A stretch of 14,573 nucleotides of DNA from JAAYRG01 sp964643255 (GTDB lineage: Bacteria; Bacillota; Clostridia; Lachnospirales; Lachnospiraceae), in assembly GCA_964643255.1 (NCBI GenBank), contig CAZXSM010000053.1, positions 1-14,573 of the forward strand. Direction: 5' to 3'. This document shows positions 13,448-14,573 of this stretch, in pieces. The notes beneath the pieces are model-generated. The model was not told the DNA's origin. It was given only the letters and a program-made list of their open reading frames with translations, and made no database searches. A program made the translations under genes and the position numbers. Within the stretch, counting starts at the first letter, position 1. Each line of letters opens with the position of its first letter.

Positions 13448-14434
13448 ATGAGTAACTTAAATAAAAATTTTCAAACGGCTAAAGCAAATAAAAATGATGA
13501 ATTTTATACTCAACTAAGTGATATTGAAAACGAATTAAAACACTATAAAGAACACTTTAAAGATAAAGTGGTTTATTGTAACGCAGATGATCCCAGAGTT
13601 AGTAATTTTTTTCATTATTTTTCTTATAATTTTGAATATTTAGGATTGAAAAAACTAATAACTACTTGTTATAAAAATCAACAAATGGATTTATTTAGTA
13701 TGCACGATAGAGAAAGTGCAATAGCCTTAGTTTATGAAGGTGAGAAAGATAATGGTAGGGTTCCGACAATAGAAAATATAGGAGTTATTGAATTAAAAGG
13801 TGATGGCGATTTTAGGTCACCAGAAGCAATAGAGTTTTTAAAAGAAGCTGATATAGTTGTAACAAATCCGCCTTTTTCTTTATTTAGAGAATACATGGCA
13901 CAATTAATGGAATATGAGAAAGAGTTTTTAATAATAGGAAATTATGGTTCTGTAATATACAAAGAGATTTTTCCTTTGATTCAAAACAATAAAGTTTGGA
14001 CTGGTGTTAGTCCTAGAAGTATGAGTTTTAAAACTCCAGAAGGTAAAACAAGAACAGTAAATGCAAAGTGGTTTACTAATCTTGATATTCCTAAAAGACA
14101 CGAAGAATTGATATTATTTAAAAAATATAATGAAGAAGATTATCCTACTTATGTAAATTACAATGCAATAGAAGTTTCAAGGGTTTCTGATATACCAATG
14201 GATTATGAAGGTAATATAGGTGTACCTATTACTTTTATAGAAAATTATAATCCAGATCAATTTGAATTAATTGGAGATAGTTTAGGTCTTGCGAAACCAA
14301 TGGATAAATTTGCTAGAAAAGGAGAATATATGCAAGGTGGACCTAAATTTTATCTGAAAGAACAAGATAAAAAATATAAGTATAAAAGGCTATATGACAG
14401 AATTGTTATTAGAAATAAGAAGGTGATTAAATAA
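13448..14434 (+). CDS. EcoRI-family adenine-specific DNA methyltransferase
   Basis: 328 residues, close to the length of M.EcoRI. It transfers a methyl group from S-adenosylmethionine to adenine N6 in a recognition sequence. The start SNLNKNFQTAKANKNDEFYTQLSDIENEL is characteristic of the EcoRI methylase family (PF13651). The catalytic motif IV is TNPPFSLF with Asn140-Pro-Pro-Phe143. A VVYCNADDPRVSNFFHYF stretch (about 41-58) is probably the SAM-binding region. GAAAGGAAGG precedes the ATG. The stop TAA overlaps the start of a DUF262 gene, so this is not a lone methylase. The recognition sequence cannot be read from the protein; GAATTC is only the family prototype. Confidence 0.93.
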   Translation: MSNLNKNFQTAKANKNDEFYTQLSDIENELKHYKEHFKDKVVYCNADDPRVSNFFHYFSYNFEYLGLKKLITTCYKNQQMDLFSMHDRESAIALVYEGEKDNGRVPTIENIGVIELKGDGDFRSPEAIEFLKEADIVVTNPPFSLFREYMAQLMEYEKEFLIIGNYGSVIYKEIFPLIQNNKVWTGVSPRSMSFKTPEGKTRTVNAKWFTNLDIPKRHEELILFKKYNEEDYPTYVNYNAIEVSRVSDIPMDYEGNIGVPITFIENYNPDQFELIGDSLGLAKPMDKFARKGEYMQGGPKFYLKEQDKKYKYKRLYDRIVIRNKKVIK

Positions 14435-14573
14435 TGGAAGTTACATTAAAAGAATTAACTGTAAAAGACTTAGTAAAAGATTATAAAGACCACGCAGAAG
14501 AAGGAGTATCTGGCTATGGTGGTAGATTAGATATTAGACCACCTTATCAAAGAGAATTCGTATATAATGCGAC
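14434..14573 (+). CDS. DUF262-domain protein (partial, cut by window end)
   Basis: The first 46 codons of a gene whose ATG shares one base with the methyltransferase stop (TAATG), with AGAAGGTGATTAA as RBS, so the two are translationally coupled. The motif LDIRPPYQREFVY (about residues 32-44) is the N-terminal signature of DUF262, the ParB-like nucleotide-binding domain also found at the N-terminus of GmrS/GmrSD-type restriction enzymes, often joined to an HNH nuclease. Only the start is present, so the nuclease part, if any, is unseen. Its pairing with a methylase suggests the restriction partner of an R-M-like system. Confidence 0.85.
   Translation, partial: MEVTLKELTVKDLVKDYKDHAEEGVSGYGGRLDIRPPYQREFVYNA

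Noticed and set aside
7249..14559. GAATTC sites at 7249 and 14554 as targets of the EcoRI-type methylase
   Set aside because: The target of this methylase cannot be read from its sequence, and two sites in 14.6 kb carry no information.

Overview
This is a stretch of a conjugative element (plasmid or ICE; the window does not decide which) from a low-GC Bacillota. It is strongly AT-rich, has GAAAGGAGG-type ribosome binding sites before nearly every gene, uses the standard code, and carries the T4SS and accessory families of Gram-positive conjugative elements (Maff2, TraG/VirD4 with an HGSARWG motif, TopB, MOBP relaxase, DUF3801/PcfB, DUF4315, DUF4314, DpnD/PcfM, DUF3846). I cannot name the genus.

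Layout. 23-4222 (+): Maff2 pilin-like membrane protein, a terminator-like hairpin, VirD4/TraG coupling protein, topoisomerase III. 4311-5918 (-): MOBP relaxase and a small upstream ORF that runs to the edge of a 100-N scaffold gap (5920-6019). 6040-6150: a candidate oriT with three inverted repeats and TATCTTG/C, which fits the MOBP nic consensus, eight bases after the last repeat. 6233-9889 (+): DUF3801/PcfB-like protein, three small ORFs including a DUF4315 protein, and a large ArdC-like antirestriction metalloprotease. 9998-13107 (-): seven small genes in three blocks, each block headed by one copy of a 142-bp imperfect palindrome. 13448 to the end (+): an EcoRI-type adenine methyltransferase overlapping by one base a DUF262 gene that is cut by the window edge.

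How it fits together. If nic is correct, the + strand from 6146 rightwards is the transferred strand, so everything to the right is leading region and the tra genes at the left enter last. ArdC would then arrive early, as expected for an antirestriction protein. The small minus-strand genes would have the transferred strand itself as their template.

Main point of interest. The three 142-bp repeats are the same length. Copies A and C are identical, and B differs at five positions, four of which form two compensatory base-pair changes in the stems. When the transferred strand is folded, the right arm of each copy carries an extended -10 (TGATATAGT) at a bubble, aimed so that transcription would leave the hairpin into the minus-strand genes. 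The resulting RNA would begin with a boxA-like GTTCTTTGAAAACTGAAT just before the RBS. This resembles the single-stranded-DNA promoter logic of Frpo in F, here proposed for a Gram-positive element. The repeats, covariation and orientation are seen directly; promoter activity is inference.
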